Shown here one piece after another: positions 16,357 through 25,021 of a stretch of 64,000 nt of DNA. Each line of letters starts with the position of its first letter. Positions within the stretch are counted from its first letter, which is position 1. Source of the stretch: Pseudomonadota bacterium (lineage in GTDB: Bacteria; Myxococcota_A; Polyangia; Haliangiales; Haliangiaceae); the NCBI GenBank assembly GCA_022360315.1, contig JAKSDA010000397.1, positions 1 through 64,000 on the forward strand, read 5' to 3'. A program made the translations under genes and the position numbers. The notes below the pieces were generated by a model. The model ran no database searches and was not told where the DNA came from. It was given only the letters and a program-made list of their open reading frames with translations.

Positions 16357-19300
16357 TCACAGGCCCGAAATGGCCACGGCGTGGTCGCGCAGCACGGCAC
16401 ACGCCGGCGACGGACACGACATCGCAAACGGCCAACCACTACCGTGAATCGTCCCGTCCTCCTGTTCCGCCACCAATACCCAGAACATACTACCACTGCC
16501 CTGATCGGCCAAAATTGTATCGGTCCACGTCCGATATGCAGAGATGCGAAGTTCGTCATCATGGAGGCCATACTCACCCAGGTACATGGGTTTTCCGAGG
16601 GACCGTGCATCCTGAATATGCTCCTGGATCCAATCTGTAGTCCAGGAAACATCTGTACCCCAATGGTCTGGATACGCGTGAACCGACATGACATCGAGAG
16701 TGTCGATGGCGGCCAGCGCCAAGGAGTCGACTCCCTCTGAACAGTTGCGGAGCCAATTCCAGCTACCTGGCTCTTTGCAGTAAAAGCCCTCGTCTCCCAT
16801 ACTCACAAGGTGATTGGAATCAATACTCTTCACAAACGCGGACATCTCCTTAGCCCAGGCCACCAGCGTTTGGGTCGAGCAGGTCGCCGATGTTGCATAT
16901 AAGCCGCTACCTTTGCAGCGCGGCTCGTTCGCCAATTCCCACATCGCGATCGTCGGATCATCTTTGTATGCGATCCCGGTATATGTATTCACACGATTGA
17001 GAACGTGAGACACCCAGTCCTTGTACCATCCCTTGATCGTATCATCGGTGTAGAATTCATCGTGATACTGACCACCGCGCCAACGCACGTACTGGTCCAT
17101 GCCGCCAAACTCTTGCCAGTTATTGGTCAGCGCCACGACTAACTTGATACCCTGCTCACCGGCCTTGGCGATGATATAATCGAGACGGGCAAGGCCATTC
17201 TGACCGTCATTGTAGGCCGGCTTGTCACCGTCCCAATAATGAAAATAGACGCCACTGGGCTTACCGTGTGTCGAGCCGGTGCCATCTTCACTGCCAATAT
17301 CGATGAATCCCCAGGTGCGCACCACGCGAAAATGGTTTTCCGCTGCAGTCTCCAACACTCGATCTACACGGTATTTCGATGAATACATCATATAAAAATT
17401 GTTGGCACCGGCGAAGCGGAACACCTCGCCACGGTGCATCAGGTCGCTGCCGACGCGGGTAACAAAGTCACCATCAACGGCAGTGGCAAGGGCGATACGG
17501 CTGGCATACTCGTCAACCAGGTCGAGTGTCGTGACATCGGTCGAGAACACCGAGTACCATCCTTGTTCTTCGTGGGGCGGATCACCGATATACTCGTCGC
17601 CGAGCCGCCAATTGTGATTTTCGCCTGGATCGGGCCGTCCGGCACCAGCCCAGGCCCAAAAATTCAATCCCATCAACTCAGCCTCGACCACCACACGCAA
17701 AAACATCCACTCATAGTACGCATTGCGCTTATTAACAGACGAATTCACAGGGCTGGATTTATCGTCACGTGCCAGGCCAAACTCTTCGACCACGACCGGC
17801 TTATTCAAGGCCCGCGCATGAGCCATGTGTACCGCCACGAACTCTGCACTGCGCGTTATTGCGTTATTCAGCGAACCATCGCCCGTACTATCGATGGGCA
17901 GAGAAGGATCATACCAACCCCAGTTTTCTGGCCACACGTGAAAGGTCAAATAGTCGATATTAGGTAGGTCGTGAAATGCCCGGTAATCACTATTGGCATA
18001 ATTTCCCCACATATAGAGCTCACCCTCAGAACCGATCGAGATCAGGTGATTTTTATCGATATCCCGGATGAACTGCGCTGTGCGCTCAACCCATAGCCGG
18101 AAAATCGCATCCCATCCCCGAAACGAGCGCGGCTCATTGGCGAGCTGCCATGCCATGATTCCCGGATGATCTTTGAGCTGGTTGATCATGTACTCGACCC
18201 GACTGTAGAAAAATCTCTGCGCGACGGGATTGCATAGAAAGAGCGTCGATAGATCTTGAAGATCATCCCACGCTTTCATCCAGTCCTGGTCGCCGTTCGG
18301 CAGGGCATTGGGGTGCGGAATCTCGAACTCACCGAGAGGAAGAGCCTGACAGAACTCACCGGTTCCGGCGGCGAAGCGATTCGAGGCCGCAAATGGCACG
18401 TGATGGCCGTCGGCGAGCAGGCTGGCTCCAGTGTCCGGATCGAGAATTCCATCGACGACATAGGCATCGTAGTTGCCACCGCAGCTGCGCTCGGGCTGCT
18501 CAAAGGCCCATTTTATGTATTGTGGCATTCCACCCGACCAGTGATACCAGTTGTTCACAGTCAAGACTGCTTTCATACCGCGGCTATTGAGCTCATCCAG
18601 TACTACTTTCAGGTTTTGTACATGGGCTTCCATCTCGGCGTCGTGACATGGGTCATCGGAGGCCGCCGGGGTAATACGACGCGGTCCAATCACACGATCG
18701 TTCTTCTCTTCCTCAGATAGGCCGCCTTCACTCGAGGCCATGATGCGCAGATTGGTCACGCCCAAGCTCTGCAAGTGATCGAGCTCTGTTCGCAACCGAC
18801 TGGTATCCATATACGGTGCTGCCCACAGATTGGTCCCCATATACTGATAGCGCCGGCCGTCCAACGTGAACTGGCCGTCCTCAACACGGACAAAACATGT
18901 TTCGCAAATGACCGGCCCCGGGTCGCCGTCACCGTCGCCTGGACAGTTATCTCCGGGCACAGGATCCCTGACCACGCACGATTGGCCATTCTCCCAGCCC
19001 CAGCCATCTCCGTCGGGATCGCTGTCTGCGCTGGCGCAATACGGATACCCGTTAGGTGCTGTATCATCGCAACCCGAATCGCGCACCACGCACGACTGAC
19101 CATTCTCCCAGCCCCAGCCATCCCCGTCGGGATCACTGTCTGCGCTGGCGCAATACGGATACCCGTTGGGTGCTGTGTCGTCGCAACCCGAATCGCGCAC
19201 CACGCACGATTGGCCATTCTCCCAGCCCCAGCCATCCCCGTCGGGATCGCTGTCTGCACTGGCGCAATACGGATACCCGTTGGGTGCTGTGTCGTCGCAA

Positions 19301-19605
19301 CCCGAATCGCGCACCACGCACGACTGACCATTCTCCCAGCCCCAGCCATCTCCGTCGGGATCGCTGTCCGCGCTGGTGCAATACGGATATCCATCGGCTC
19401 CTTGCTCTGCGTTGCGTACCGAGATCGCTTCGGAATCGCAGGCAAACAAACAACCCGTGCCAAGCAGCGCTGCCCATAACCCACCATAGACGCGTAGAGC
19501 TGATAGCAAAGGCCGACGCGGTCCTGAAGCGGCATTGTGCCGACATCCCCGGCTGTGATCCGGCCGTTCCACGGAGAACACATAGAATTGTGAATCTTTA
19601 TACAT
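16357..19605 (-). CDS. Secreted lipoprotein with four CBM10-like repeats and two GH5 mannanase-like domains
   Basis: About 1,082 aa from the ATG at 19605 (GGGGAAA 8 bp upstream; a GTG five codons earlier is possible). The export signal is unusually long and ends in the lipobox LFAC. Four near-identical 38-residue units follow, each with GYPYC, DPDGDGWGWENGQSCVV and further cysteines, similar to CBM10-type carbohydrate-binding modules. Then come two catalytic domains of glycoside hydrolase family 5 (GH5_7 mannanase-like). The first has WQLANEP and VVVEEFG, the second WELANEP and MYLGEYG, supplying the acid/base and nucleophile glutamates twice. Likely substrate is mannan or glucomannan, supported by the adjacent manA. 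Confidence 0.85.
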   Translation of the reverse strand: MYKDSQFYVFSVERPDHSRGCRHNAASGPRRPLLSALRVYGGLWAALLGTGCLFACDSEAISVRNAEQGADGYPYCTSADSDPDGDGWGWENGQSCVVRDSGCDDTAPNGYPYCASADSDPDGDGWGWENGQSCVVRDSGCDDTAPNGYPYCASADSDPDGDGWGWENGQSCVVRDSGCDDTAPNGYPYCASADSDPDGDGWGWENGQSCVVRDPVPGDNCPGDGDGDPGPVICETCFVRVEDGQFTLDGRRYQYMGTNLWAAPYMDTSRLRTELDHLQSLGVTNLRIMASSEGGLSEEEKNDRVIGPRRITPAASDDPCHDAEMEAHVQNLKVVLDELNSRGMKAVLTVNNWYHWSGGMPQYIKWAFEQPERSCGGNYDAYVVDGILDPDTGASLLADGHHVPFAASNRFAAGTGEFCQALPLGEFEIPHPNALPNGDQDWMKAWDDLQDLSTLFLCNPVAQRFFYSRVEYMINQLKDHPGIMAWQLANEPRSFRGWDAIFRLWVERTAQFIRDIDKNHLISIGSEGELYMWGNYANSDYRAFHDLPNIDYLTFHVWPENWGWYDPSLPIDSTGDGSLNNAITRSAEFVAVHMAHARALNKPVVVEEFGLARDDKSSPVNSSVNKRNAYYEWMFLRVVVEAELMGLNFWAWAGAGRPDPGENHNWRLGDEYIGDPPHEEQGWYSVFSTDVTTLDLVDEYASRIALATAVDGDFVTRVGSDLMHRGEVFRFAGANNFYMMYSSKYRVDRVLETAAENHFRVVRTWGFIDIGSEDGTGSTHGKPSGVYFHYWDGDKPAYNDGQNGLARLDYIIAKAGEQGIKLVVALTNNWQEFGGMDQYVRWRGGQYHDEFYTDDTIKGWYKDWVSHVLNRVNTYTGIAYKDDPTIAMWELANEPRCKGSGLYATSATCSTQTLVAWAKEMSAFVKSIDSNHLVSMGDEGFYCKEPGSWNWLRNCSEGVDSLALAAIDTLDVMSVHAYPDHWGTDVSWTTDWIQEHIQDARSLGKPMYLGEYGLHDDELRISAYRTWTDTILADQGSGSMFWVLVAEQEDGTIHGSGWPFAMSCPSPACAVLRDHAVAISGL
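18971..19426 (-). repeat. Four tandem 114-bp units encoding 38-aa cysteine modules
   Basis: The string ACCACGCACG recurs at 18971, 19085, 19199 and 19313, an exact 114-bp period. The first three intervals are nearly identical in sequence; the fourth unit (nearest the N-terminus) diverges at its far end. Near identity, including silent positions, indicates recent duplication or gene conversion, and copy number may vary between strains. Confidence 0.9.
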
Positions 19606-19640
19606 AGTTTGTTTCCCCACGAGAAAATACTAGTAGAGGG

Positions 19641-19659
19641 CGAACAACTCGATTGTTCG
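19641..19659. promoter_or_regulatory. 19-bp inverted repeat upstream of the mannanase-like gene
   Basis: CGAACAA at 19641-19647 and TTGTTCG at 19653-19659 form perfect 7-bp arms around CTCGA, 36 bp upstream of the start codon in an AT-rich leader. Its size and place fit a repressor operator. No cognate regulator lies next to it. Farther upstream AACGTTTTCG occurs at 19787-19796 and inverted at 19915-19924, another possible site pair. Confidence 0.4.
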
Positions 19660-20528
19660 TCGTGTTGTGCAACCGGTTGTCGCTCGAGTCGATATACACC
19701 GATACGGCTCGGTAGCAGGATCCCCGCCCTTCGTGCGCCGGTCGACCGATCGGGTATTTGCGATTCCTCAGACTTCGCGTGATTTTAACGTTTTCGTACA
19801 TCATGTCAACACAGCTGTGATCCACTACCAGAAAATTGCATAACTATCCGTTTTTAATCATATTTATACCGCATCCACCCCCTTTATAGTCAACCAAAGC
19901 CCCCCAACCATCTTCGAAAACGTTTAAGTTGGGCGATATCGTTGAGATGAGCTGCTAGATTTTTACTGTGAGTGGCTCGCTGGTCAGCATCACCGGATGG
20001 ATTATTTGCGGTGGTGAACCGCTGTCCAGCATTGATTGCCAGTGCCGAGGCCGGCGGTGCTCAGGCCGGGTCGAGGTCGATTTCGTCGCCGAGCAACAAC
20101 GTGGCACTACAACCAGCAAACCTGCGCAGCCGAGTCGGGCTGATGGCAAAGAGGTGGACCCGCGCCGGGTCAGCACACCGACAAGTCTATCCAACCTGAC
20201 GGGCTACCCACGCAAGCATGGTCACGAACAGCGACGACCTCGTCACCGTCAGAACGTCCGCAAAGCGGGCACCTTGTCGATTGTGAGCCGCCCCGAGGGC
20301 GGTCGCTTCGTGCCTGTGCCCAGGCGACAGCCGGATCCCGCACTCGAATCAGCCACGTATGCGCGGTATCGCGGTCAGAGTCGCGAATAGTCCAATAGAA
20401 GCGCGCTGTCTCTTCTCATGGATCGGCCGCACCTTGACTCGGCCAGCAAGCAGCCAAAACCAACATATCCGCCCGCGCATTCGGGCATGGCTCAGGCACG
20501 TAGTACCGAATCTCGAGGCCAAGCCCAC
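19660..20528. other. AT-rich leader then non-coding or decayed sequence
   Basis: About 870 bp. The part up to about 19960 is AT-rich, as expected for the mannanase promoter. From about 19970 to 20500 composition is GC-rich and several frames of 60-140 codons stay open on both strands, but none resembles a protein family or has a convincing start. It may contain a degraded mobile-element gene; this could not be identified. Confidence 0.4.
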
Positions 20529-20565
20529 GGTGGACACTGGTCTGTCCACCGGTCAACCGGTGGAC
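20529..20565. repeat. Nested palindromes downstream of ureG
   Basis: GTCCACCGGT at 20544-20553 and ACCGGTGGAC at 20556-20565 are perfect 10-bp arms separated by CA. GGTGGACA at 20529-20536 also pairs with TGTCCACC at 20543-20550. Thus one 8-mer appears three times in alternating orientation about 60 bp past the ureG stop. It may fold as alternative hairpins acting as terminator or mRNA 3' end, though no T-run follows. Confidence 0.5.
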
Positions 20566-20623
20566 ACCCTGCCAAAGAGCATTTCGAGTGGGCCGCATCT
20601 GCGAGCGGATCGGTAACTCGCCT

Positions 20624-21241
20624 TCAGACCGCGTCGACCAGCATCCCGCGATCAACAATAAAGTCAATGATTGTCTCGAGACCTTCACCCGTTTTCATAT
20701 TACTAAATACAAACGGCTTGTCTCCCCTCATTGTGCGGGCGTCCCGGGCCATGACCTGCAACGACGCGCCCACAAAAGGTGCCAAGTCGGTTTTGTTGAT
20801 GACCAATAGATCCGATTTAGTAATTCCCGGACCGCCTTTACGCGGAATCTTGTCCCCTGCCGAAACGTCAATAACATAAAGTGTGAGATCGGAGAGCTCT
20901 GGGCTGAACGTAGCACTGAGGTTATCACCTCCGCTTTCTATCATCACCAGGTCCAGGTCCGGATGAAGCTCGCTCAATGTATCAATAGCAGCGAGGTTGA
21001 TCGAGGCGTCTTCACGAATCGCGGTATGGGGACAACCCCCGGTTTCCACGCCCATAATGCGATCCTCTGTCAACGCCTCGTTGCGGATCAAGAATTGGGC
21101 ATCTTCCTGCGTGTAGATATCGTTTGTGACCACTGCAATATTGAAGCGATCGCGTAGCTCTTGGCAGAGGCCGGTGACCAGAGCTGTTTTGCCCGAACCG
21201 ACCGGCCCGCCGATGCCCAGGCGGAGCATATGAGTATCCAT
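20624..21241 (-). CDS. ureG: Urease accessory GTPase UreG
   Basis: A 205-aa SIMIBI-class GTPase delivering nickel to apo-urease with UreD, UreF and UreE. The P-loop GGPVGSGKT is at residues 11-19. Other marks are the invariant TNDIYT, the nickel-binding CPH of GGCPHTAIRED, the IESGGDNLSATFSPEL block, and NKTDLA for guanine recognition. Length matches the family. It is the last gene of the urt-ure block, 70 bp after the ureE-ureF frame, and ends before a palindromic region. Confidence 0.97.
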   Translation of the reverse strand: MDTHMLRLGIGGPVGSGKTALVTGLCQELRDRFNIAVVTNDIYTQEDAQFLIRNEALTEDRIMGVETGGCPHTAIREDASINLAAIDTLSELHPDLDLVMIESGGDNLSATFSPELSDLTLYVIDVSAGDKIPRKGGPGITKSDLLVINKTDLAPFVGASLQVMARDARTMRGDKPFVFSNMKTGEGLETIIDFIVDRGMLVDAV

Positions 21242-21311
21242 TGCTGTTACACTCTTCGTGTGTGGGTTCCATGGCTATTGGCTCGCTCTATTCGGTCGCG
21301 GCTCATCCGGC

Positions 21312-22550
21312 TCAAGAACGAAATAGCCTTGAATACTGGGTTTCGTGGTGCGCGCATGCCAGGCTCCAACCCGGTAACGACCGTCCCATCTCACAATCCC
21401 GAAGCTGAAGCCCGATGCGCGATTTGGCTTCAATTGTGGGTATGATGGCCGCCAAGATGTTCTGTGCCGGGGTCTGCGGCAGCGGCAGGGTCTTGCAGGC
21501 CACTGCGATCTGGTTTTCTACCCAGCTCCAGCAAAACCCGACAGCAGACGCTTCAAGCGGAATATTCCAGGTATACGACGCCAGAGCCCAGGCGGTAACC
21601 AGAGAGATCGGTTCGTTTTGTTCCAGGTGGAGGGAAGAGATATTCTGCTGGCCAAGTAGCCTGAACAACGCTTTACCCATCATTCGATCTTCATCCAGCA
21701 ACTCTTGCGTCTCTCTGCTGGCGAGTATCCAGTGGTTCCACTGCTTCACAGTGTCGCGATCATCAGCCTCGAATCCCGAGTACAATCGACGTAGCGCTGG
21801 AATATCCGTGCCACAGATGATCTTGTCCAGCACATTGATGATCCAGTCCTCAATGGCCTCATGACTGTCGATGCCTGCTTCCTCTATGGCCCACTCCAGA
21901 CCCTGCGAATAGGCAAAAGTGCCGATGGGTAGAGCTGGACTGACCAGATTGAGCAGCTTCATCAACGCTGATGAATACATGATTAATTCACCACGCCGAT
22001 GTGACGGTGCTGTATCGGAGTCAAGAGAAGGGAATCCTTTATGGCCATGGATCTGAAAATATTGTCGGTGTGAATGGGCACGCTCATGCGAAGGCCGATG
22101 GCGCTGCGAATGCGCATGTCCGTGGCGACCATAAGCGCCCGCTTCGGGCTGAAAAGGTGCGCGTTGTCTCGACACGTTTAATCCATGAATCCGGCACAGG
22201 TCTTCTAAAACGTGATCGGGTTGAAAGCGCACCCAATAGACTCCGATTTGAAGCGGTATGTGGCGATTTCCCAGGTGGTAGCAGATTTGGGCGAGCTGCA
22301 CAGGTTGCCGGGCAACCGCGATCACCACCTCTTCGTCGGCGGCTTTAATCGCGAATCTCTGTCCAGTTTCCGCACCCACCCAGTCGCCGTCTTGCAGGCA
22401 CTGTCCCCGTTCCAGAAATAACCCGACATCCTGCCCATTCGTGCTGCGCGTACGCAGGCGGCCACGCTTGCGATCGTCGTAGGTGAGTTCAATTGTGCCG
22501 GCCGCGGGTTCCCGGTCAGGCGCTTCGATTCGTTCGGTCAGCTTGAGCAA
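21312..22550 (-). CDS. ureEF: UreE-UreF urease accessory proteins in one continuous frame
   Basis: A 412-aa frame. Residues 1-190 are UreE, the nickel metallochaperone: GTIELTYDDRKRGRLR, the LFLERG..L.DGD block, YHLGNRHIPLQ with the metal-binding His, and a His-rich tail (HGHAHSQRHRPSHERAHSH). Residue 191 is a Met starting a complete UreF (LLNLVSPALPIGTFAYSQGLEW to HETQYSRLFRS), the activator of the UreG GTPase step. No stop codon separates the two. A GGTGA motif precedes the internal ATG at 21980, so UreF may also start there alone. Either a natural fusion or a lost ureE stop explains it. Confidence 0.9.
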   Translation of the reverse strand: MLKLTERIEAPDREPAAGTIELTYDDRKRGRLRTRSTNGQDVGLFLERGQCLQDGDWVGAETGQRFAIKAADEEVVIAVARQPVQLAQICYHLGNRHIPLQIGVYWVRFQPDHVLEDLCRIHGLNVSRQRAPFQPEAGAYGRHGHAHSQRHRPSHERAHSHRQYFQIHGHKGFPSLDSDTAPSHRRGELIMYSSALMKLLNLVSPALPIGTFAYSQGLEWAIEEAGIDSHEAIEDWIINVLDKIICGTDIPALRRLYSGFEADDRDTVKQWNHWILASRETQELLDEDRMMGKALFRLLGQQNISSLHLEQNEPISLVTAWALASYTWNIPLEASAVGFCWSWVENQIAVACKTLPLPQTPAQNILAAIIPTIEAKSRIGLQLRDCEMGRSLPGWSLACAHHETQYSRLFRS

Positions 22551-22597
22551 AGTACAGTTCCGTAAACGTTGTTGGGTACAACCATTGATTGCACGTA

Positions 22598-24301
22598 TTA
22601 AAATAGAAAATATCGCTGTGCCAGAGGGAGAACCTGAGCCGGTTCACAGGTCAGAAGCTCGCCGTCTGCACGTACCTCATAGGTTTGCGGATCGACCTTC
22701 ATCACCGGTGTTGCATCGTTATGCACCATATCTTTTTTGCTGATTGTACGGGTATCCCGGCAGGCGTGAAGCGTCGACTTCAGACCCAGCTGGCCCTTGA
22801 CGTCATTATCGAGCGCCGCCTGGCATACGAATGTCAGTCGAGTATGGGTCAATGCGGCCCCAAATGTACCAAACATCGGACGGTAATGAACGGGTTGTGG
22901 GGTTGGTATCGAGGCATTGGCATCACCCATGGGGGCTGCGGCGATCATACCGCCCTTGATAATCAACGCCGGTTTCGCGCCAAAAAATGCCGGTTTCCAG
23001 AGCACGATATCCGCAAGTTTACCCACTTCCAGGGAGCCGACATCCGCAGCGATGCCATGGGCAATCGCCGGATTGATGGTATATTTGGCGATGAATCGTT
23101 TTACTCTGAAATTATCAACCCGATCCGTATCCCCACCGAGGGGGCCTCGTTGAACTTTCATCTTGTGCGCAGTTTGCCAGGTTCGGGAAATTACCTCTCC
23201 GATGCGCCCCATAGCCTGGGAATCGGACGCGATCATGCTGAACGCGCCCTTATCGTGCAGAATGTCCTCCGCCGCGATGGTTTCCTTTCGGACGCGGGAG
23301 TCGGCGAAGGCAACATCTTCGGGGATATCCGGATCGAGATGGTGGCAAACCATCAACATGTCCAGATGCTCGTCGACCGTATTGATCGTATAGGGGCGAG
23401 TTGGGTTGGTCGAGGAGGGAAGGATATTGGCTTCGCCGCAGGCTTTGATAATGTCCGGTGCATGACCGCCCCCCGCGCCTTCGGTGTGATATGTGTGAAT
23501 GGTCCTGCCTTTGAACGCACTCAATGTGTCTTCAACAAAGCCGGATTCATTCAGCGTATCGGTATGGATGGCCACCTGTACATCAAATTTTTCGGCAATA
23601 CGCAGACAGTTATCGATGGCGGCTGGAGTCGTTCCCCAATCTTCATGCAGCTTTAGCCCCATCGCGCCGGCCAGCATTTGCTCTTCCAGAGGGTCTGGCT
23701 GGCTGGCGTTGCCTTTGCCGAGAAAGCCCATATTGATGGGGAATGCGTCGGCAGCTTGCAGCATTCTGGCGATATTCCACGGTCCTGGAGTGCAGGTGGT
23801 GGCGTTGCTGCCCGCCGCGGGTCCGGTTCCACCCCCGAGCATCGTGGTGACTCCTGACATCAACGCCTCCTCGATCTGCTGCGGGCAGATAAAGTGGACA
23901 TGGGCGTCAATTGCGCCCGCTGTCGCAATTAGACGTTCGCCGGCAACCACCTCTGTTCCCGGCCCCACCACAATATCAACATGGTCCTGAACATCCGGAT
24001 TGCCCGCCTTGCCGATGGCGGCAATGCGACCACTGCGAATGCCAATATCCGCCTTGACAATACCCCAATAATCCACAATCAACGCATTGGTGATCACCAT
24101 GTCCACCGCTGTCTGATTGGTTTCCTGGGATTGTCCCATGCCGTCGCGGATAACCTTGCCGCCGCCAAATTTCACTTCGTGGCCGTAATGGGCAAAGTCT
24201 TTTTCAACTTCTATCCACAGCTCGGTATCACCCATCCGTACGCGATCCGCCGTGGTGGGGCCAAACATGTCGGCATAGGCAGCTCTCGAGATCTTCGCCA
24301 T
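22598..24301 (-). CDS. ureC: Urease alpha subunit
   Basis: A 567-aa catalytic subunit hydrolysing urea to ammonia and carbamate with two nickel ions. Start chosen at 24301: GGAGG lies 9 bp upstream, and this gives exactly the 567 residues typical of the subunit. Visible active-site parts are HVHFICP, the carbamylated Lys in GLKLHEDWG, the flap Cys-His in MVCHHLDPD, and the later Asp-containing SDSQAMGR. All appear intact. It follows ureB by 23 bp. Confidence 0.98.
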   Translation of the reverse strand: MAKISRAAYADMFGPTTADRVRMGDTELWIEVEKDFAHYGHEVKFGGGKVIRDGMGQSQETNQTAVDMVITNALIVDYWGIVKADIGIRSGRIAAIGKAGNPDVQDHVDIVVGPGTEVVAGERLIATAGAIDAHVHFICPQQIEEALMSGVTTMLGGGTGPAAGSNATTCTPGPWNIARMLQAADAFPINMGFLGKGNASQPDPLEEQMLAGAMGLKLHEDWGTTPAAIDNCLRIAEKFDVQVAIHTDTLNESGFVEDTLSAFKGRTIHTYHTEGAGGGHAPDIIKACGEANILPSSTNPTRPYTINTVDEHLDMLMVCHHLDPDIPEDVAFADSRVRKETIAAEDILHDKGAFSMIASDSQAMGRIGEVISRTWQTAHKMKVQRGPLGGDTDRVDNFRVKRFIAKYTINPAIAHGIAADVGSLEVGKLADIVLWKPAFFGAKPALIIKGGMIAAAPMGDANASIPTPQPVHYRPMFGTFGAALTHTRLTFVCQAALDNDVKGQLGLKSTLHACRDTRTISKKDMVHNDATPVMKVDPQTYEVRADGELLTCEPAQVLPLAQRYFLF

Positions 24302-24324
24302 GTGTTGCAACCTCCCTACCGTCT

Positions 24325-24630
24325 CTACAGAGCGCCCATGATATCGCCGCGAAAACCATACACCCTGCGAGCACCGCCCAATTCGACCAGCTCTACTGTA
24401 CGTAACTGGCCTGGCTCGAAGCGGATCGCGGTGCCCGCGGGGACATTGAGACGAAACCCCCGGGTGGCGTTGCGATCAAAGCGCAAAGCCGGATTCGCTT
24501 CATAAAAATGATAGTGAGAACCCACCTGTATCGAGCGATCGCCTGAATTCACAACTTCAACGGTAATGGTATTCAAACCGACGTTGATTTCTATATCGCC
24601 GGGTAGGGTATCAATTTCGCCAGGGGTCAT
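24325..24630 (-). CDS. ureB: Urease beta subunit
   Basis: A 101-aa structural subunit of the urease trimer. Family marks are MTPGEID at the start, then VVNSGDRSIQVGSHYHFYEANPAL and the RLNVPAGTAIRFEPG strand, then VELVELGGARRVYGF. Length is normal. It lies between ureA (60 bp before) and ureC, as a separate polypeptide rather than the fused form of some epsilonproteobacteria. Confidence 0.97.
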   Translation of the reverse strand: MTPGEIDTLPGDIEINVGLNTITVEVVNSGDRSIQVGSHYHFYEANPALRFDRNATRGFRLNVPAGTAIRFEPGQLRTVELVELGGARRVYGFRGDIMGAL

Positions 24631-24690
24631 TGCGTTGTCCAGGTACTGCGAAACTTCCGCGACATGCGACGTGCACTTAAAATCATCTTA

Positions 24691-24993
24691 CTATGGAATG
24701 GGGTTATGCACAGTAACTAATTTGGTACCATCTGGAAAGGTAGCCTCTACCTGCACTTCCGGAATCATTGCTGGCACGCCGTCCATCACATCATCTCGAG
24801 TCAAGACGGTGCGCCCATACGCCATGAGATCCGCGACGGTTTTGCCTTCTCTCGCACCCTCTACAATCTCCATGCTGAGCAGGGCAACCGCTTCGGGATA
24901 GTTTAACTTTAATCCCCTATTCCTGCGCCGCTCGGCGAGTAAAGCGGCGGTAAAAAGCAACAGTTTATCTTTCTCTCTGGGACACAATTCCAT
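24691..24993 (-). CDS. ureA: Urease gamma subunit
   Basis: A 100-aa subunit with the standard MELCPREKDKLLLFTAALLAERR opening (first 20 residues diagnostic), LNYPEAVALLS, ARE GKTVADLM and a C-terminal PDGTKLVTVHNPI. The gene begins 28 bp after the ureD stop. Base composition of ureA and its flanks is visibly more AT-rich than most of the window. Confidence 0.97.
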   Translation of the reverse strand: MELCPREKDKLLLFTAALLAERRRNRGLKLNYPEAVALLSMEIVEGAREGKTVADLMAYGRTVLTRDDVMDGVPAMIPEVQVEATFPDGTKLVTVHNPIP

Positions 24994-25021
24994 GGTAAAT
25001 GTTCCGGTATGATGTTTTTGA

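Noticed and set aside
18971..19426. CRISPR-like tandem repeats
   Set aside because: The 114-bp units are coding, contiguous and lack unique spacers; they encode cysteine modules.
19968..20390. 140-codon plus-strand frame before ureG
   Set aside because: No ribosome-binding site or family; other frames in the same place are equally open because of high G+C.
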